From the NCBI GenBank assembly GCA_018241725.1, contig JAFEDI010000078.1, positions 124,001 through 188,000 on the forward strand: 64,000 nucleotides of DNA, given 5' to 3'. The DNA comes from Pseudomonadota bacterium (GTDB lineage Bacteria > Pseudomonadota > Gammaproteobacteria > Burkholderiales > Rhodocyclaceae). This document shows positions 16,077 through 28,440 of this stretch, in pieces. The stretch's first letter is position 1; each line of letters starts with the position of its first letter. The notes beneath the pieces are model-generated. The model saw only the letters and a program-made list of their open reading frames with translations. It had not been told where the DNA came from and ran no database searches. The position numbers were made by a program, and so were the translations under genes.

Positions 16077-18173
16077 ATGGAATCCGTCCTGTCCCAAGTA
16101 TCGGTCTGGAGTTACGCGTTCGCGGCCATCGTCCACGCGATATTCGGACTGTATCTGGCGGTAGCCTGGAAGAAGGGACGGCGTGGAGCCTTACTGATTG
16201 CCGCAGCGGCGGGCGGAGCCCTGTGGGCAGGGGCTAACTGGGCATTCTCCGTCTCAGGCTGGGGGTGGTTGTTCCAGCTGGCTAATTTTTTTGATGTACT
16301 GCGCCTTGCCGCTTGGTTCGGCTTTCTTGTTGCCTTGCTGTCCCAGTCGTCCGCCGACAGCGAAATAGATGAGTTGCCACGCTGGCCTGCACCAGGAGCA
16401 TTGGCCGTGGTGGCCCTTGCCGCTGGCGGAGTCTTCTGTTTCAGCTTGGGAGTGCCGCTTTATGGCACGCCAATGCGTACTTGGGCTGCGACATCATTGA
16501 TGTCCTCCGTGTTCGGGCTTGTTCTGCTCGAGCTTTTCTATCGTGCGGTACCTGAGCGCTATCGTTGGGGCATCAAGCCGCTGACGCTTGCCTTGGGTAG
16601 TCTGTTTGCCTTCGATGTGTATCTGTATGCGGATATGCTGCTGTTCAGCCGCATTGATCCGGTTACCTGGAGTGTCCGTGGCTTTGCCCATACGCTGACC
16701 ATTCCTTTGCTGGCGGTCTCGGCGTCCCGCAATCCGGATTGGACACTGCGTGTTTCCTTATCTCGCCACGTGGTTTTCCATTCGACGGCGCTGGCCGGCT
16801 CTGGTCTGTATCTGTTGGTGATCGCCGGTGCTGGTTACTACATGCGCTATTTCGGCGGGGAGTGGGGAGAGGCTCTTCAGTTGGCGCTGCTCTTCAGTGG
16901 CATTCTGTTCCTCTGTGTGCTGATCGTTTCAGGGGCATTCCGGGCTCGCCTGCGGGTTCTGCTGGCCAAGCATTTCTTTGCATATCGCTACGACTACCGA
17001 AAGGAGTGGCTGAGTGTGACTCAGGCCTTGTCGGTGGCAGGGGATGGGTTGAGCCTTGGTGAGTCCGTGGTCAAGGCGCTTGCAGATCTGGTCGAAAGTC
17101 CTGGAGGGGGTGTCTGGCTTTGCGATCTGAATGGCATCTACGGCCAGCAGGCGCGTCTCAACATGCCGGATTATGGTGTGCGCGAGCAGGCCGATTCAGA
17201 GTTTTGTCGGTTCCTGCTGGAGCGGGAATGGGTGGTGAATCTGCAGGAAATGCGCAGTGGGCTGTCATCCGGAGCCGGTTTGCCTATGCCGGTTTGGGCG
17301 TCGGAGCTCTCGGATATGTGGTTGATCGTGCCGCTGATTTCCTCGGGCGTTCTGGTGGGATTCGTGATTCTCCTGACGCCTCGAACGCCCGTAGATGTGA
17401 ATTGGGAAGTGCTTGATCTGCTCAAGATGGCGGGGCGGCAAGCCGCCGGCTACATTGCACGGATGCAGGCTGCAGAGGCCTTGATTGAGGCACGTAAGTT
17501 CGATGCGTTCAACCGTATGTCCGCCTTCGTTGTCCATGATCTGAAGAATCTCGTGGCCCAGCTCTCGCTGATGTTGCGTAATGCCGAGCGTCACAAGGAC
17601 AATCCGGAATTCCAGGCGGATATGCTGGAAACGGTGAAGCATGTGGAAACACGCATGCGGGGATTGATGGCTCAGTTGATGGAGAAGACCCCGATCAACC
17701 AGCGTCGTCCTGTCCAGATCGGAGGAGTGGTCGAACATGTGCTGCAGTCCAAGCGATTGTTCAAACCCAGTCCCAGGTTACTCGGTGCCCTGCCGGACCT
17801 AGCTGTCTTGGCCCATGCTGAGCGTCTTGAGCGAATACTCGGTCATATAGTGCAAAATGCTCTGGACGCGACACCCGAGCATGGTAGTGTGTCAGTCGGG
17901 CTATCCCAGGAGGGTAAGTTTGCCTGCATTACCGTTCGGGATAGCGGGTCAGGCATGTCGGCCGCTTTCATTCGGGAACAATTGTTCAAGCCGTTCCAGA
18001 CGACCAAAGCCAGCGGCATGGGGGTCGGAGCCTATGAGGCGCAGCAGTACGTGAATGAACTTGGGGGAAGCCTAACGGTGCAGAGCGAGGTGGGGGTGGG
18101 GTCAAGATTCGAGATCCGCCTGCCGCTCGCGGCGCAACCCCAGAATGCCGGTAACGAAGCATTGGCTGAGTAG
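16077..18173 (+). CDS. prsK: PEP-CTERM/XrtA system histidine kinase PrsK
   Basis: A 698-residue membrane kinase. The N-terminal half holds about ten hydrophobic helices (roughly 5-300). A GAF-like region follows (about 320-460), then an H-box with His487 in SAFVVHDLKNLVAQLSLML and a HATPase domain (VQNALDATPEHG, RDSGSGMS, GMGVGAYEAQQYV). The HDLKN form of the H-box and the G-box MGVGAYEAQQY are typical of PrsK proteins that accompany exosortase/EPS loci. It should phosphorylate PrsR, whose gene starts 4 bases after its stop. The ribosome site (GAGAG at 16069-16073) is weak. Confidence 0.9.
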   Translation: MESVLSQVSVWSYAFAAIVHAIFGLYLAVAWKKGRRGALLIAAAAGGALWAGANWAFSVSGWGWLFQLANFFDVLRLAAWFGFLVALLSQSSADSEIDELPRWPAPGALAVVALAAGGVFCFSLGVPLYGTPMRTWAATSLMSSVFGLVLLELFYRAVPERYRWGIKPLTLALGSLFAFDVYLYADMLLFSRIDPVTWSVRGFAHTLTIPLLAVSASRNPDWTLRVSLSRHVVFHSTALAGSGLYLLVIAGAGYYMRYFGGEWGEALQLALLFSGILFLCVLIVSGAFRARLRVLLAKHFFAYRYDYRKEWLSVTQALSVAGDGLSLGESVVKALADLVESPGGGVWLCDLNGIYGQQARLNMPDYGVREQADSEFCRFLLEREWVVNLQEMRSGLSSGAGLPMPVWASELSDMWLIVPLISSGVLVGFVILLTPRTPVDVNWEVLDLLKMAGRQAAGYIARMQAAEALIEARKFDAFNRMSAFVVHDLKNLVAQLSLMLRNAERHKDNPEFQADMLETVKHVETRMRGLMAQLMEKTPINQRRPVQIGGVVEHVLQSKRLFKPSPRLLGALPDLAVLAHAERLERILGHIVQNALDATPEHGSVSVGLSQEGKFACITVRDSGSGMSAAFIREQLFKPFQTTKASGMGVGAYEAQQYVNELGGSLTVQSEVGVGSRFEIRLPLAAQPQNAGNEALAE

Positions 18174-18177
18174 TCAT

Positions 18178-19545
18178 ATGAGCGAGAAACGCAGGACTTT
18201 GTTGATCGTCGAGGACGATCCCGCGCTGCAAAAGCAGATGCGTTGGGCTTTCGATCAGTATGAAACGGTGGTCGCCACCGATCGAGAAGAGGCGATTGTT
18301 CAACTGCGGCGCCATGAGCCGGCCGTCGTGACGATGGATCTTGGGCTGCCGCCGGCCCCCGACGACGTGACCGAGGGTTTCAAGCTGCTGGGGGAGATTC
18401 TGGCGCTGGCGCCGGATACCAAGGTTGTAGTGCTGACGGGCCAGCACGACCGGGAGAATGCAGTTCGTGCCGTGGGAATGGGTGCGTACGACTTTTTTGC
18501 GAAGCCCTTCGAGCCCGAGTTGCTGTCTCTCACTTTTGATCGGGCATTGCGCCTGTACGATCTGCAGCAGGACAACCGCAAGCTCAAGATTCAGCAGGGC
18601 AGTGCACTGGCGGGCGTGATCACGCGAGATCCCGGTATGCTGCGGGTGTGCCGCCTGATCGAGAAGGTTGCGTCGGCAAACGTCACGGTAATGTTGCTGG
18701 GTGAAAGTGGGACCGGTAAAGAGGTGCTGGCTCGCGGTTTGCATGAGCTTTCTCCGCGTCGCAATGAGCGTTTCGTCGCCATCAACTGTGCCGCGATCCC
18801 CGAAAATCTGCTCGAGAGCGAGCTGTTTGGTTACGAAAGGGGTGCATTCACCGGAGCGGTGAAACAAACGCTTGGCAAGATCGAAGTCGCTAACAAGGGG
18901 ACTCTGTTCCTTGATGAGATCGGTGATTTACCCATGCCTCTGCAGGCCAAGTTGTTACGCTTTCTGCAGGAGCGGGTCATCGAACGTATCGGCGGTCGTG
19001 AGGAGATTCCGGTCGATGTGAGAATCGTCTGCGCGACGCATCAGGACGTAAAGGGGCTCATCCAGGCCGGTCGCTTCCGGGAGGATTTGTATTACCGGTT
19101 GGCTGAAATCGTGGTTGACATCCCCGCGCTGCGGGATCGGGATGGGGATGCGGTTTTGCTGGCTCATGCCTTCGTGCAACGTTTTGCCGGTGAACATGGG
19201 CGAGGTGTGATGACACTCACTGATGATGCGGTTCAAAGTATCGAGTCGCATCGTTGGCCCGGAAATATTCGTGAGCTTGAAAATGCCATCAAGCGAGCGG
19301 TTATCATGGCGGATGCGAACTGCATTACTGCCGACGATGTCGGACTCGGCAAGAATGCGGATGAGGAGTTGGAGGCACTGAACCTGCGGGTTGTGCGCGA
19401 AGAGGCCGAACGTCGAGCGGTGGTCCGGGTCATGGCCCGGGTCAATGGCAATGTGGCCCGCGCGGCCGAGGTGCTGGGTATCAGTCGCCCAACCCTTTAC
19501 GATTTGATGAACCGCTTCGGTTTGAAGAAAGAGATTTCAACGTGA
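18178..19545 (+). CDS. prsR: PEP-CTERM-box sigma-54 response regulator PrsR
   Basis: A 455-residue NtrC-like activator. Receiver with acidic pair in LLIVEDDPA, phospho-acceptor Asp54 in MDLGLPP and Lys in FFAKPF. AAA+ domain with Walker A GESGTGKEV, GAFTGA loop (ERGAFTGAVKQ) and GTLFLDEIGDLP. Fis-type DNA-binding helix at the C-terminus (GNVARAAEVLGISRPTLYDL). PrsR with PrsK is known to drive sigma-54 promoters of PEP-CTERM protein genes and surface-adhesion functions. The start ATG 18178 lies just after the prsK stop, with no clear Shine-Dalgarno, suggesting coupling. The stop overlaps a GTG that could start prsT. Confidence 0.92.
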   Translation: MSEKRRTLLIVEDDPALQKQMRWAFDQYETVVATDREEAIVQLRRHEPAVVTMDLGLPPAPDDVTEGFKLLGEILALAPDTKVVVLTGQHDRENAVRAVGMGAYDFFAKPFEPELLSLTFDRALRLYDLQQDNRKLKIQQGSALAGVITRDPGMLRVCRLIEKVASANVTVMLLGESGTGKEVLARGLHELSPRRNERFVAINCAAIPENLLESELFGYERGAFTGAVKQTLGKIEVANKGTLFLDEIGDLPMPLQAKLLRFLQERVIERIGGREEIPVDVRIVCATHQDVKGLIQAGRFREDLYYRLAEIVVDIPALRDRDGDAVLLAHAFVQRFAGEHGRGVMTLTDDAVQSIESHRWPGNIRELENAIKRAVIMADANCITADDVGLGKNADEELEALNLRVVREEAERRAVVRVMARVNGNVARAAEVLGISRPTLYDLMNRFGLKKEIST

Positions 19546-19562
19546 CCCAAGGATCCCCGCAG

Positions 19563-22349
19563 ATGCGTTTCCCGTTCAGGCATGGTGCCAAGGTGCGAAG
19601 CGCCGCCATCAGCGCCCTGTGCGCCCTTCTTTTGACTGCTTGCGGGGCGAACCCCGAATCGATGCTGGCGTCTGCCAAGGAGTATCTGGCAAAGAACGAC
19701 ACCAACGCTGCGACGATTCAGTTAAAAAACGCGCTGCAAAAGAATCCCAGTCTTGCCGAGGCACGTTATCTGTTGGGTAAAGTGCATTTCCAGCAGGGGA
19801 ATTACGCCGATGCCGAGAAGGAGCTCAAGCGGGCTCTGGATTTGGGATTTTCTCCTGATCAGGTGGTGCCGGTTCTGGCCGAGAGTCTTCTGTTTAGTGG
19901 CCAGGGCGTGCGGGTTCTGACCGAGCTTCATGATCAGAAGCTGTCCCAGGCTGAGGCGCGGGCATCTTTGCTGGCAACCGTCGGGTTGGCACAAATGACC
20001 CAGGGCAAACGTGATGAGGCGGTTCAGGCTTTCGAGGGGGCGCTCAAGGAGTTTCCCGGCTATCCCCAGGCGCGTGTCGGTCTGGCCAGAGTGAAGGCGA
20101 GTGGTCGCGACCTGCAGGGCGCGCTGGCAGATGTCGATGCGGTCATCAAGGACGCTCCCAAGTTGCCGGAGGCGCACGCATTGCGCGGGGAGCTTCTGCT
20201 AGGCTTGAATCGGCCAGAGGAGTCCATTCCCGAGTTTGAGGCAGTTATTGCCGCTCGACCGACGGATCTGCCCGCCTACCAAAGCCTGATTTCACAGCTT
20301 CTGCGCAGCAATAAGCTCGATGTTGCGCAGAGCAAGGTCAACGATTTGAAGAAAGCGGTGGGGAATCATCCCCTGGCGCTCTATATCCAGGCCTTTATCG
20401 ATCTGCGGAACGGGAAGAGTAAGGAGGCATACGAAGGGGTTCAGCAGGTTCTGCGCGTTGCGCCGAATTACCCCCCGGCGCTATTGCTCGCCTCAAGTCT
20501 GCAACTGCAACGGCGCGACTTCGGTCAGGCGAGGGACAACCTGAGCAAAGTTCTCGAAAAGGCGCCAAACTTGCCTCTTGCGCGACGTCTGCTCGTCGCA
20601 TCCCATCTTGGGTTGCAAGAGCCGGTAAAAGCTCTGGATGCCTTGCAGCCCCTGTTGAAGGATCATTCCGACGATATCGCTGTTCTCAGCTTGGCAGGGC
20701 AGGTCTATGCCATGAATGGTGATTTCACGCGCTCAGAAGAGTATTTCCGCCGTGCAAGTGCGGCTGATCCGAAAAATGCCCAGTATCGGACCCGCCTCGG
20801 GGTTTCCCGGCTTGCTGCGGGGGAAACCGAGAGGGCCTTCCAGGATTTGGAGGCTGCGTCGGCTCTGGACACCGATAACTCCCAGGCGGACATTGCGCTG
20901 ATCATGGCTCATCTGCGTCGCGGTGAAAGTGCCAAGGCGATGGATGCGGTCAAGGGCCTGGAGAAGAAGAAGCCGAACGATCCGGTGACCTTCAATATGA
21001 AGGGGGGCGTGTTCATGGCCAGCAAGGATGCGGCCGGAGCGCGCAAAGCCTTTGAACGGGCACTGGAATTGAAGCCGGATTTCCTTCCGGCCCTCGGCAA
21101 TTTGGCCCGTCTGGATATCAGCGAGAAGAATCCGGCTGCTGCGCGCAAGCGCTACGAGGACTTCCTCAGCAAGAACAAGAAGATTCCAGAAGCGTACATG
21201 CAGTACGGAGAGCTTCTGGCTCTGACCGGTGCCTCGACCAAGGAAGTGCAGGCCGTCTTGGAAAAGGGGTTGGCTGAACTGCCGAGTTCCTTGCCGATCC
21301 GTGTTGCGTTGGTGCGCATGCTGGTCCAGCTTGGGGACGCCAAGCGTGCCTTGCTATTGGCCCAGGAGGCCGCTGCATCGGCTCCGGAAGATCCCGTAGC
21401 TCTGGAGCTACTTGGCCGATCGCAGGTTGCAGCCGGTGAGCTGCAGCAGGCTATCGCGACCTTCTCCAAACTCGTGGATAAGCAGCCCAATTCGCCCAAT
21501 GCCTTGCTGTCCCTGGCCGATCTTCAATCGTCGGTGAAGGATAGTACGGGTGCAGAGCAATCCTTGCGGAAAGCTCTTGTGATCAAGCCCGACAGCATCG
21601 AGGTCCAGCAGCGTCTAATTGCCATCCTTGTCAATACAAAGAGGGGTGAGGAGGCCGTGCATATCGCGAAGAACGTCCAGAAACAACAGAGCAAGTCCGC
21701 GGTGGGTTTCGTCCTTGAAGGTGATGTCCAGTTCGCGTTGGGCCGGAAGAACGAAGCCGTGGTGGCGTATGGCGAGGCGTTCCAGCGCGACAAGTCAGCT
21801 CAAGCGGCTGTCCGGCTGTATGGATCCAAGGTTGCTGCGGGGCAGTCTCAGGAAGCCAGCAAGCTGGCTTCGGACTGGATCAAGGCTAATCCGAAGGATC
21901 TCACGCTACGCAGCTATATTGCGGAAAGCAATCTGGCCGCCCAGAAGTACGATCAGGCTGTTCAGCAGTATCGCCAGATGCTGGAGATTGCTCCGAAGAA
22001 TCCCATGTTGTTGAACAACATGGCGTGGGCATTGGGCAAGTTGAAAGACAAGAGTGCTCTTGGCGTTGCACAACAGGCCGTCAATTTGGCACCCAACAGC
22101 CCGGTTGTGCTCGACACCTATGGCACGCTGCAGCTTGAAAACGGAGATGTTGGCAAAGGGGTTGAGACCTTGAAGAAAGCGGTCAGCCTGGGGCCCAATC
22201 TGCCTCAGTTGAGATTGAGCCTCGCTCGGGCACTGATCAAATCTGGCGATACGGGAGGGGCTCGCAAGGAGCTCGACCTTGCGTTGAAGAATGCGCCGGA
22301 AAAGACGGCAATCCGTATCGAGATCGACAAGTTGCGAGCTTCGTTGTAA
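19563..22349 (+). CDS. prsT: PEP-CTERM system TPR-repeat lipoprotein PrsT
   Basis: A 928-residue protein. The N-terminus is a lipoprotein signal (arginine-rich head, hydrophobic stretch, lipobox LTAC with Cys27). From about residue 35 to the end it is built of roughly 20 or more tetratricopeptide repeats with the usual spacing of small and aromatic residues (for example ARYLLGKVHFQQGNYADAEK and NNMAWALGKLKDKSALGVAQ). Such PrsT proteins are encoded beside prsK/prsR in exosortase-associated EPS loci and are thought to scaffold envelope or polysaccharide-export complexes. ATG 19563 has AAGGA (19549-19553) 9 bases upstream; the GTG at 19542, overlapping the prsR stop, would add seven residues before the signal peptide. 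Confidence 0.9.
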   Translation: MRFPFRHGAKVRSAAISALCALLLTACGANPESMLASAKEYLAKNDTNAATIQLKNALQKNPSLAEARYLLGKVHFQQGNYADAEKELKRALDLGFSPDQVVPVLAESLLFSGQGVRVLTELHDQKLSQAEARASLLATVGLAQMTQGKRDEAVQAFEGALKEFPGYPQARVGLARVKASGRDLQGALADVDAVIKDAPKLPEAHALRGELLLGLNRPEESIPEFEAVIAARPTDLPAYQSLISQLLRSNKLDVAQSKVNDLKKAVGNHPLALYIQAFIDLRNGKSKEAYEGVQQVLRVAPNYPPALLLASSLQLQRRDFGQARDNLSKVLEKAPNLPLARRLLVASHLGLQEPVKALDALQPLLKDHSDDIAVLSLAGQVYAMNGDFTRSEEYFRRASAADPKNAQYRTRLGVSRLAAGETERAFQDLEAASALDTDNSQADIALIMAHLRRGESAKAMDAVKGLEKKKPNDPVTFNMKGGVFMASKDAAGARKAFERALELKPDFLPALGNLARLDISEKNPAAARKRYEDFLSKNKKIPEAYMQYGELLALTGASTKEVQAVLEKGLAELPSSLPIRVALVRMLVQLGDAKRALLLAQEAAASAPEDPVALELLGRSQVAAGELQQAIATFSKLVDKQPNSPNALLSLADLQSSVKDSTGAEQSLRKALVIKPDSIEVQQRLIAILVNTKRGEEAVHIAKNVQKQQSKSAVGFVLEGDVQFALGRKNEAVVAYGEAFQRDKSAQAAVRLYGSKVAAGQSQEASKLASDWIKANPKDLTLRSYIAESNLAAQKYDQAVQQYRQMLEIAPKNPMLLNNMAWALGKLKDKSALGVAQQAVNLAPNSPVVLDTYGTLQLENGDVGKGVETLKKAVSLGPNLPQLRLSLARALIKSGDTGGARKELDLALKNAPEKTAIRIEIDKLRASL

Positions 22350-22391
22350 CGGTTCTCACCATCTGGCAATAAATATTTCAGGAACGTGATC

Positions 22392-23672
22392 ATGAGTACC
22401 ATTGCTGTTATCGGCCTCGGTTATGTGGGTTTGCCCCTGGCTGTTGAGTTTGGCAAGAAGATGAAAACCGTGGGTTTTGATCTGTCGGCCGAGAAGGTTG
22501 CCGCCTATGGGCGGTTTGTCGATCCGACGGGTGAGGTCAGTACCGAGGACTTGAAGGCAGCTGTTCATCTCACCTGCAGTACCGACCCCAAGGTAATCGG
22601 TGAGGCGGACTTCATCATCGTGGCGGTTCCCACGCCGGTCGATGATGCACATCAGCCGGACTTCACCCCGCTGGTGAAGTCGTCCGAGAGCGTCGGTCGC
22701 AACCTCAAGCGTGGTGCCACCGTCGTGTACGAATCCACCGTCTATCCCGGCGCGACCGAAGAGGTCTGCATTCCGATCCTTGAGAAGTTCTCCGGCCTCA
22801 AGTGGAAGGAAGACTTCTTCGTCGGGTATTCGCCCGAGCGGATCAACCCGGGTGACAAGGAGCGCACCGTCACCAAGATCGTCAAGGTGGTGTCGGGTGA
22901 TACGCCGGAGACGCTCAAGAAGGTGGCCGAGACCTACGGCATGGTGATTACTGCGGGGGTTTATCCCGCGAGTTCCATAAAGGTGGCCGAGGCCGCGAAG
23001 GTAATCGAAAACACTCAGCGTGACCTCAACATCGCACTGATGAACGAGTTGTCGGTGATTTTCCACAAGATCGGCATCGATACCCTTGAGGTCTTGAAGG
23101 CGGCTGGTACTAAGTGGAATTTCCTGCCTTTCCGTCCGGGTCTGGTTGGTGGTCACTGCATCGGTGTCGATCCCTATTACCTGACGCATAAGGCTGACAT
23201 GCTTGGATACCATCCGCAGGTCATCCTGGCTGGCCGGCGCATCAACGACAGCATGGGCAAGTACGTGGCCGAACAGACCGTGAAGCAGATGATCGGTGCT
23301 GGCCACAGCATCAAGGGGGCGAACGTCATCGTGCTGGGCCTGACTTTCAAGGAGAACTGTCCGGACCTGCGTAACAGCAAGGTTATCGACGTGATCCATG
23401 AACTGCAGAGCTATGGCTGCAACGTGCTGGTGTACGATCCCGTCGCGGAGTCCGTGGAGGCCGAACACGAGTATGGTGTGAGTCTGATCGCCTGGGATGA
23501 ACTGCCGCGTGCCAAGGCTATCGTTGCAGCAGTCGCACACACGGAATACTCTGAACTGGGTGTGGGTCGTCTTTGCGAGAAGCTCGAGCCGAACGGTGTG
23601 TTTGCCGACGTCAAGAGCTTCTATGATCAAGCTGAGCTCGAAGCCGCTGGTGTGACGGTCTGGCGGCTCTAA
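22392..23672 (+). CDS. Nucleotide-sugar (UDP-GlcNAc/UDP-Glc type) 6-dehydrogenase
   Basis: NAD-dependent four-electron oxidation of a UDP-sugar to its uronic acid, supplying precursors for the exopolysaccharide. 426 residues: N-terminal NAD-binding motif GLGYVGLPLAVEFGKK, central dehydrogenase domain, catalytic Cys256 in GLVGGHCIGVDPYYL, and a C-terminal UDP-binding domain with LGLTFKENCPDLRNSKV. The overall form is closest to the TviB/WbpA-like group (Vi antigen type) rather than the short Ugd type, but the substrate cannot be fixed from sequence. ATG 22392 has AGGA 8 bases upstream. Confidence 0.88.
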   Translation: MSTIAVIGLGYVGLPLAVEFGKKMKTVGFDLSAEKVAAYGRFVDPTGEVSTEDLKAAVHLTCSTDPKVIGEADFIIVAVPTPVDDAHQPDFTPLVKSSESVGRNLKRGATVVYESTVYPGATEEVCIPILEKFSGLKWKEDFFVGYSPERINPGDKERTVTKIVKVVSGDTPETLKKVAETYGMVITAGVYPASSIKVAEAAKVIENTQRDLNIALMNELSVIFHKIGIDTLEVLKAAGTKWNFLPFRPGLVGGHCIGVDPYYLTHKADMLGYHPQVILAGRRINDSMGKYVAEQTVKQMIGAGHSIKGANVIVLGLTFKENCPDLRNSKVIDVIHELQSYGCNVLVYDPVAESVEAEHEYGVSLIAWDELPRAKAIVAAVAHTEYSELGVGRLCEKLEPNGVFADVKSFYDQAELEAAGVTVWRL

Positions 23673-23697
23673 AGGGCTGGGTTTGGAGTCGGAAGTG

Positions 23698-24597
23698 ATG
23701 CATGGCTGGAAAAGATCCTTGGTCGTATTCCTTGGCATGGCCCTGGGGATCTCGGGCATGGGGCATGCAGCTGAGCAGGATGCCGACTCTACGCGTATCG
23801 TCGAACAAGCCTTGGCCTACGAGCACGGCGAGGGGGTCCCGCGTGATCCGGAGCAGGCCGTAGAGCTGTATTGCGAGGCCGTCCGGATGGGCAATGCCGA
23901 GGCGATGTACAGCCTCGGCTGGATGTATGCCAACGGTCGTGGTGTGGAACGGGATGATCGCTATGCGGCAACCTTGTTCGAGATGGCGCTCTTCAAGGGC
24001 CACGCCGGCGCCGAGAAGGCACGCCGACTGGTCGGTGACTACACCGGTGCAGTTCCGGATTGTCTGACCTCACGGGATGGCGGGCGGGGATTCGTAGCCA
24101 GGGATACTTGGGACACCCAGAAGTACTTGGCGTCCCTCCCTGAGCAGAAGAAGAAAATGGTCGAACTCGTCACGACGCTGGCCCCGCGCTTTTCCATCGA
24201 GCCGCGCTTGGCGTTGGCCATCGCGACGACTGAGTCCAATTTCGACCCCAATGCCACGTCACCGAAGAACGCGATGGGAGTGATGCAGCTGATTCCCGAG
24301 ACGGCGAGTCGTTTCAACGTGAAGGACACCTTTGACCCCGTCCAGAACATCAAGGGCGGGCTGGCCTATCTGCGCTGGTTGCTGGCCTATTATCGCGGCA
24401 ATGTCGCGCTGGCGGTGGCGGGCTACAACGCCGGCGAAGGCGCGGTTGACCGTTATCGTGGGGTGCCGCCGTTCAAGGAGACCCAGAACTACGTGAAGCG
24501 CATCCTGGAGTTCTTCCCGCGTACCGAGCACCCTTTTGACGCCCGGGTTGTCGATGCATCTCCCGTGTTGCAGGCGCTCAAGGTCGTGGGGCGGTGA
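23698..24597 (+). CDS. Sel1-repeat lytic transglycosylase (SLT family)
   Basis: A 299-residue exported protein. Signal peptide of about 26 residues ending GMGHAA. Two Sel1-like repeats follow (about 38-115, for example AMYSLGWMYANGRGVERDD). The SLT/goose-lysozyme domain (about 150-285) has catalytic Glu179 in ATTESNFDPNA, then AMGVMQLIPETA and AVAGYNAGEGAV, the four classical SLT motifs. It should cleave peptidoglycan between MurNAc and GlcNAc with anhydro-ring formation in the periplasm. Location at the end of an EPS cluster fits making room for an envelope-spanning export machine. ATG 23698 has GGAG 9 bases upstream; TTG 23683 and GTG 23695 are alternatives. Its stop overlaps the next start (TGATG). 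Confidence 0.87.
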   Translation: MHGWKRSLVVFLGMALGISGMGHAAEQDADSTRIVEQALAYEHGEGVPRDPEQAVELYCEAVRMGNAEAMYSLGWMYANGRGVERDDRYAATLFEMALFKGHAGAEKARRLVGDYTGAVPDCLTSRDGGRGFVARDTWDTQKYLASLPEQKKKMVELVTTLAPRFSIEPRLALAIATTESNFDPNATSPKNAMGVMQLIPETASRFNVKDTFDPVQNIKGGLAYLRWLLAYYRGNVALAVAGYNAGEGAVDRYRGVPPFKETQNYVKRILEFFPRTEHPFDARVVDASPVLQALKVVGR

Positions 24598-25388
24598 TGG
24601 GCGTGTGGATGCAGGCGCGTTCGACTGCGTCATCAGTGGCGCTTGCTGCCGTACTGTGTGGGTTGGGAGGCGTATCCGTCGACGCATTGGCGGATCTGGC
24701 CGATACCGTTGCCCTTGTTAAGAAGTCGGTTGTTGCTGTGGGTACATTCGAACCGACTCGCAGCCCGCAGTTCCGCTTCCTGGGTACCGGCTTCGTCGCA
24801 GGAAATGGCAACCAGGTTGTGACGAACGCCCACGTAGAGGGGGCCGTGGTCGAGAACTCGGAAACCAAGGAGCAATTGGTCATTGCTTTGCCCGGTACGG
24901 GGCGGGCTTCGGTCAGGCCTGTTCGTCGCGAAGCGATTGATCGTGACCACGATGTGTCGGTGCTGCGCTTCGATGGGCCTCCGATGCCAGCGCTACGTCT
25001 TGGTAATTCCGATGCCGTACGCGATGGTCAGGACATCGCACTCACGGGTTTTCCGCTAGGAGCGACGATCGGCATCGTGCCGGTTACCCATAAGGGCATT
25101 ATTTCCGCAATCACGCCTGTCGGGCAGCCTTTGCCGAGCGCCCGTCAGTTAGAGGCCCAGACAGTGCGTCGGTTGGCTGTCGGGAGCTATTCCGTGTTCC
25201 AACTGGACGCCGTTTCCTACCCGGGCAACAGCGGCAGTCCGGTCTACAGTCCGGCGACCGGTGAAGTCTTGGGGATCGTGAACACCGTGTTCGTGAAAGG
25301 CAGCAAGGAGGCTGCAATCACCAATCCATCGGCGATCTCCTATGCGATTCCGGCGTCCTTCATCAAGGCCTTGCTGCAGCAGCCCTGA
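24597..25388 (+). CDS. Trypsin-like periplasmic serine protease (S1C-type, no PDZ)
   Basis: A 263-residue protein with a signal peptide (about 1-33, ending VSVDALA). The chymotrypsin-fold triad is readable: His in VVTNAHVEG, Asp in DRDHDVSVLRFD and Ser in YPGNSGSPVY. It resembles the protease half of DegP/HtrA but stops before any PDZ domain. Translational coupling to the transglycosylase (TGATG) suggests the two act together in the periplasm, perhaps in trimming envelope or secreted proteins; that is inference. It is the last gene before a strong terminator, so it closes the EPS-linked transcript. Confidence 0.82.
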   Translation: MGVWMQARSTASSVALAAVLCGLGGVSVDALADLADTVALVKKSVVAVGTFEPTRSPQFRFLGTGFVAGNGNQVVTNAHVEGAVVENSETKEQLVIALPGTGRASVRPVRREAIDRDHDVSVLRFDGPPMPALRLGNSDAVRDGQDIALTGFPLGATIGIVPVTHKGIISAITPVGQPLPSARQLEAQTVRRLAVGSYSVFQLDAVSYPGNSGSPVYSPATGEVLGIVNTVFVKGSKEAAITNPSAISYAIPASFIKALLQQP

Positions 25389-25410
25389 GCTTGGTCGTCG
25401 TGCAAGGTGC

Positions 25411-25450
25411 AAAAAAGCCCGGGATGTCTCTCCATCCCGGGCTTTTCTTT
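25411..25450. terminator. Bidirectional intrinsic terminator (protease gene / gcvP)
   Basis: AAAAGCCCGGGATG (25413-25426), six-base loop TCTCTC, CATCCCGGGCTTTT (25433-25446): a 14-bp perfect stem flanked by A-rich and T-rich tracts on both sides (TTTTCTTTTT follows on the + strand; AAAAAA precedes, giving U's on the - strand). It sits between two convergent genes and can serve both. Confidence 0.9.
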
Positions 25451-25473
25451 TTCCGGCCAGCGTTGGGCTAGTT

Positions 25474-28365
<2,892 letters not shown>

Positions 28366-28440
28366 GGGGGAAACTCGGTTTGGGTTACAGCAACAGCAGG
28401 GTGGGGCGCGCCGACCGGGCGCGCCCGCGAAAAGGGGTGA

